Shown here piece by piece: positions 21,715 through 25,625 of a stretch of DNA of 25,625 bases. Source of the DNA: Blastocladiella britannica (lineage: Eukaryota > Blastocladiomycota > Blastocladiomycetes > Blastocladiales > Blastocladiaceae); contig MU624757.1 of assembly GCA_025349905.2 (NCBI GenBank), forward strand, positions 1 to 25,625, written 5' to 3'. Position 1 is the stretch's first letter. Each line of letters starts with the position of its first letter. The position numbers were made by a program, and so were the translations under genes. The notes below the pieces were generated by a model that was not told the origin of the DNA, ran no database searches, and was given only the letters and a program-made list of their open reading frames with translations.

Positions 21715-24439
21715 TCAGAATCCGTGCGACTTCATCAGGTCCTTGGCCGCCGCCTGCCCGCCGTCCGATCCGCCATTGCTGCGCGACTTGCGCGACGTGG
21801 ACGGAGCCGGGCCTAGACGGCCAAAGTTCGGGTTGGACGGGTCCAGCGAGCTTGGGTACGGCGCATCGGCCGAGTACTGTGGGGCGCCGCCGTATGCTTG
21901 CTGCTGGTACTGCTGCTGGTACTGTTGTTGTTGAGCGTGCTGCTGCTGCAGGTGCATGTGCGCGGGCGGCATGCTTGGGTGCGGCGCTCCTGACGGTGCG
22001 CCTGGAACACCGTACGCGTACAGGTTGGCATCGTACGACCGCGACCGGTGCAGGTACGCGGGCGATCCGTGGCCGACACCGGACCGGCTGTCGTAACCTG
22101 CTGGCGGCACGCCCGTCGAGCCAATGCCCGGGGGCATGGCCGGCAGCGTCGCGTAGTACGGCGCGGTCGGGGTCGAGGGAACGGGCGGCATTGGCGGCTG
22201 GCCGTACCCGGATGCGGCAGCGTACATGACCTGCGATCCATCGTACGACCGGGCAACTGACACGCCGCGCGGCTGGCGGGACGTAGCGACGGATCCGCGG
22301 CGCGCGGGCGGAGGGGACTGGCCGCCATACGTGGGCGACGCCGGCATCGGGTTGAGCGGCGACGATTGCAGCAGCGACGGGCGACGGCCTCCTGGGATCG
22401 GGACGGGAGATGACGATGCGCTGCCGCCACCGAGAGCGTATCCGAGCGACGCGGTGGGCGACGGCGGCGCCGTGAGCCACGACGACCGCGACGGGTGGCC
22501 GCCACTGTACTGCGCCGACGAGGGAGAGTGGATCGAGGGCGACCCGCCGGACCCGTACGACGTGGGCCGCAAGATGCTGGGGTCCAACCCGAGCTGCAGC
22601 GGGTCCGGAATGCCAGCGCCGCCATGGGGGCCACCGCCAGCCATGGTGCGCTTGACGCCGCCCGACTGCAGCGACGCCACCGCCGACTCGATCATCTGCA
22701 CCCACGTGTCGCGCTCGGCCGCGGACGGCGCCGACAGCGCCAGCGTCTTCTTGCCGCCGACCACGTGGAACGTGTAGTACCGGTTGGTGTCCATGGACCC
22801 CGTGAAATCGTCCACCATCTTGACCCACGCGTGCCAGAGATCCACCTCGTCCTTGTAGTCGTACGAGTCCTTGCCGTCCTTGTTGCGCTTGGCCACCACC
22901 AGCAGGTCGGTAAACAAAAATACGGTGCGCTTGTCGTGGGCCATGAGCATTGGGGTGGCAATGTCGGCCTCGCGGAGCAGCGTGCGCGCGGGTGTCACGA
23001 GCGTGGGCAGGCTCGATGGGCGGCCAATCAGGCGGCTGGCAATGTGCATGACCTTCTTGGACGCCTCGAACCGCCGCAGCTCCTCGTTGATGTGGTCGGC
23101 GAGTTTCTTGACCTCGGCCACACACCGCGTCAGGTCGTTGTAGTCCGGGTGCGCCTCGGACGTGTAGTGGACCAGCTGCTCGAGCAGCATGATGTACCGC
23201 GGAACCCGCTGGATCGGCAGAATCATGAACGACGTGATCCCGAGCCCACGGAATCGCGGGTTCTCCTGTGCCAACTTGATGAGCTTGTTGGCCTCGGCGT
23301 GGGCCTTGCCCGTGCTGGCGCGCAGCTTGGTGAGCGTGTCCATCGCGGTCGGGTAGTTGGCCATGTACAGCTTGTAGATCTTGAGGTACGGCAAGATGGT
23401 CAGAAAGATGTCCGAGATCTTTTGGTCGTCCGACCACAGGCTGTGTCGCTCGCGCAGACCGTCAAGCAGCGTCATGTGGAAGTGGTGGATCTCTTCCACG
23501 TTGCAAAACAGCTTGGCAATGTCGTCCGCGGGCAGAATCGGTTTCTTGGCCACTTTGGCCGCATCGCGCATCGGCCGCACCACCAGGTCAATCAGGTCGC
23601 CGAGCATCTCCACGTACGTGGCCTCGGTGGTGACAATCTCGGCCACGGCCTTGGCGCGGTTGCGGGCCATGCGTTTTGCTGTACATTTTTTTCGCTGTCA
23701 GTTTTTTTTTTACCGAGAAATAGGACACGGCAAGTATCATGAGTGTGGCGGTGCCTTCTCGACCAAAAATGGAAAATGTGGAAAAAGGTCAGCTGCCACC
23801 GCCGTCCGTTTCCCCCACACCTCGCAGCCCGGCGCACATCACCCAAGTTGCGTAACAGCAATTGAAGATGATCCCCAACTGTAGCACCGACCCAAGAACA
23901 AAGTAAAAATAAATACGCGCACCTTTTTCCTTGACCGGGTCCTCGGTGTAGTAGCTCGAGTAAATGTCGTCGAGCTCGTCCGGGCGCGGTCCCTCAGCGG
24001 CGTTAGCCACTCCCCCCGAGGCAGGCGGTGCGTCGTCGTAGTCCTTGTACGAGACGTGCAAGTCGCCGAGCATCTCGGCCAAGAAATCGTCCGCGGCAGC
24101 GTATGTTGGCGGCCGGGTGGCCGACGGCGACGGGTTGGGCGACGCGGGGACCGGTGGCGCGCTACCGCCATAGTGCGCCGACGATGCGCGAGCACTGTCA
24201 ATGCTGTCCGAGTGGTGCGAGGGCGTGCGCAGCGTGCGTGGGGAGTCGGTCGGCGACCCGCTGGACGCAATGCCCTCGTCGTCCGCGGCAGCAGCAGCGG
24301 CTGCGGCAGCTTCAAGCGTTTGCTTGTCCTTGAGCTTGCGGCCAAGCCGGTTCTCTACGTCCTCGCGACGGATGCCCGTCGAGGGACCGCCGAGCGCGCC
24401 GAAACCCATGCCGGGTGTGAGTCCGCCGGCAATGAACAT
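21715..24439 (-). CDS. RhoGEF with DH and PH domains
   Basis: Two exons are read, 23923-24439 and 21715-23678, giving 826 aa. Residues 1-172 are low-complexity, with an Ala9 run and acidic DDFLAEMLGDL and ELDDIYSSYY patches. The DH domain spans about 178-380: AVAEIVTTEATYVEML opens it, and LGITSFMILPIQRVPRYIMLLEQL carries the hallmark QRVPRY of conserved helix 8. The PH domain follows at about 400-510, ending in the usual tryptophan helix DTWVQMIESAV. The rest is a Pro/Ser/Tyr-rich tail with a polyglutamine stretch. DH-PH proteins load GTP onto Rho-family GTPases (Rho, Rac, Cdc42) at membranes. The joining intron is 244 bp and out of line with the others; it may hide a small exon. If it is not spliced this way, exon 2 could start independently at ATG 23670. 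The target GTPase is unknown. The Nox gene next door makes a Rac link attractive, but that is inference. Confidence 0.88.
21897..21950 (-). repeat. Gln-codon-rich tract in RhoGEF tail
   Basis: CAG/CAA codons on the minus strand encode clusters of two to four glutamines broken by Tyr, His and Ala. The tract lies in the disordered C-terminal tail of the RhoGEF and is likely to vary in length between isolates. Confidence 0.75.
24284..24310 (-). repeat. Ala-codon tract in RhoGEF N-terminus
   Basis: Nine consecutive alanine codons with mixed third bases encode a polyalanine run in the disordered N-terminal region of the RhoGEF. The mixed codons argue against a recent pure-repeat expansion. Confidence 0.75.
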
Positions 24440-25079
24440 TGTTGATTGTGTTGTTGTTTGTTGCGGTGTGGAGTCTAGGTTTGTATACACTCGAGCAAGA
24501 ATGGGGAGGACACGCAGTGCCTGTTGCTCGTTGAAAGGTTGGTTTGGTTGTTGTGGTTGGTTTGTTGAGTCCGCGAAAGAGGCGAGAGTGCTTCCTTGCT
24601 GTTGGTGTCAATGTTAGTGAAATGAAAAATGGCGACCAAAATATAATGGCATGATACCAAAAGCGAGGTCAGTCCAAGGACAAAAATTTGGTGAATATCC
24701 TTTTCAAAGAGCCCTTGGGAGATGGGAGCGAGGGCCGCCGCGATGACTTTATTCGCACTCCCACCGAGCTGCCTCATCGTCGTCGCCCAGTGCTTTTTCG
24801 CAAATGGAAGCGCGCCACACCCGACGCCACATCCACGCCGCAGAATCACGGGAGCTTCCCAGAATCGGAATCTTGCCCATGTATTGCATTGCATATTGCA
24901 TTAATTGTGAGCGCCTCTTATGAATGCCCGCCATACTTTACTCTGGGTCGTACCGTCTACTCGAACAAAAGTACAAAAAAGTACAGCATTACAAGTGGAA
25001 AAGATAAGACAACAAGCCAACTTGAAACATGATCTCCCTTCAAACAATAATTTCATGCACACATAAGGACATATATTGT
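24440..25079. other. 640-bp intergenic region, RhoGEF upstream / Nox 3' end
   Basis: This gap lies between the RhoGEF start and the Nox stop. Its part near 24710-24850 is GC-rich and almost coding-like. A minus-strand frame is open over 24475-24894, but shows no family motif. Three copies of ATTGCAT occur at 24883-24901. No tRNA or known RNA was recognised. Confidence 0.4.
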
Positions 25080-25625
25080 TCAAAAGTGCTCCTTGAAAAA
25101 CGAAAACTCGACTTGACTGGTACACAAGTTCTCGCACGCGTCTCCCAACGCATGCGCAATGGCGGGCGGCCCGCAAAAGAACACGGCAATCTGGAGCTTG
25201 TCGGCGTTCCCGCTCCCGTTCTTGCGCAGTCCCATGGCCTTGTCGCGGATCTTGGCTAGCTCGAGCTGCCACGCCGGCCGGCCAAACGACATGCGCGTGC
25301 GCAAGTCCGTGATCGGGTCCAGATCGTTGCCGACGTTGATGCAGTAGTTGTGGATGGTGTTGAGGTCCAGCTTCTCGGTCAGGTACAGGTGGAAGTCGAG
25401 CATATGGGCCGGCAACATGGTTTCGATCGACGATAGCTCGGACTGGAACCACTCGAACGCTTGCTTGTCACGGTTGACCCAAAAGAAGTCGGCCTTTTTC
25501 AGACGCAGCGTCTCGTTGGCGGTGTACTTAAAGTACATGGACTTGAGAATGGAGGCGAACGGCGTGACTCCGATACCGGCACCGACGAGCACCGCGTGAT
25601 CGTACTCGAAAACGCGGTCGGCGGG
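25080..25625 (-). CDS. NADPH oxidase (Nox), C-terminal part
   Basis: The last 181 codons of a minus-strand gene are present; its 5' part lies beyond the window edge at 25625. The visible piece is the NADPH-binding half of a ferric-reductase-like NAD-binding domain: VGAGIGVTPFASILKSM near the edge, FFWVNRDKQAFEWF, the segment LYLTEKL, then FFCGPPAIAHAL and the closing FSFFKEHF. The CGPP motif and the aromatic terminal Phe are typical of Nox/gp91phox enzymes, in which this domain draws electrons from NADPH through FAD to two haems in the membrane to make superoxide. The six TM helices, haem histidines and FAD site are outside the window, so the Nox subtype and any EF-hands cannot be judged. A ferric reductase is less likely because of the KEHF ending. 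The stop is TGA at 25080-25082. Confidence 0.93.
   Translation of the reverse strand, partial: PADRVFEYDHAVLVGAGIGVTPFASILKSMYFKYTANETLRLKKADFFWVNRDKQAFEWFQSELSSIETMLPAHMLDFHLYLTEKLDLNTIHNYCINVGNDLDPITDLRTRMSFGRPAWQLELAKIRDKAMGLRKNGSGNADKLQIAVFFCGPPAIAHALGDACENLCTSQVEFSFFKEHF

Noticed and set aside
21710..23742. Long frames overlapping the RhoGEF on both strands (575 and 415 codons)
   Set aside because: The DH and PH motifs lie in the other frame; these are compositional shadows rich in Arg, Ala and Val.
23789..24490. Separate gene upstream of the RhoGEF
   Set aside because: Its frame joins the DH exon in phase through a GT-AG intron, and the extra tail after 23923 reads as translated intron. 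One gene is simpler, though RNA data could overturn this.

Overview
The window is nuclear DNA from a GC-rich eukaryote with compact, intron-bearing protein genes. The most likely source is a flagellated (zoosporic) fungus, for instance a blastocladiomycete or chytrid; this is an inference. Support comes from a CCDC40-type axonemal ruler protein (motile cilium), a fungal-style PEX5, a RhlG-like SDR, a Nox C-terminus, and 32 introns that are mostly 56-89 bp. No bacterial, viral, mobile-element, rRNA, tRNA or CRISPR signal was seen.

Layout: CCDC40 (minus, 129-3187) is divergent from an unrecognised 6-7-TM protein (plus, 3622-4799). That gene converges on an S1/P1 nuclease (minus, 5038-6607), and PEX5 follows on the same strand (minus, 6762-9029). 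PEX5 is separated by only 73 bp from a divergent HAUS1-like augmin subunit (plus, 9103-10245). The HAUS1-like coding sequence overlaps tail-to-tail by 14 bp with a WDR6/Rtt10 gene (minus, 10232-13997). A 1890-residue HEAT-like protein (minus, 14054-19796), a RhlG-like SDR (minus, 19923-21050), a RhoGEF (minus, 21715-24439) and the 3' end of a NADPH oxidase (minus, 25080 to beyond the window) complete it.

Gene models were joined by hand from GT-AG introns that keep phase. Three results support the splicing: PEX5 becomes one 670-aa protein with all expected parts, the HAUS1-like model is 276 aa and WDR6 is 1120 aa, the latter two close to the usual family lengths. The genes do not form one pathway. 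They cover axoneme assembly, peroxisomal import, spindle microtubule branching, tRNA wobble methylation and extracellular nucleic-acid breakdown. The one functionally suggestive pair is the RhoGEF beside the Nox gene, since Rac GTPases activate many Nox enzymes.

The points most worth a second look are the nuclease with a roughly 120-residue Arg/Pro insert between zinc ligands, the overlapping HAUS1/WDR6 coding ends, the unusual 5' splice-site preference (C at +4 in 22 of 32 introns), the orphan multi-TM and HEAT-like proteins, and a perfect inverted repeat upstream of the SDR.
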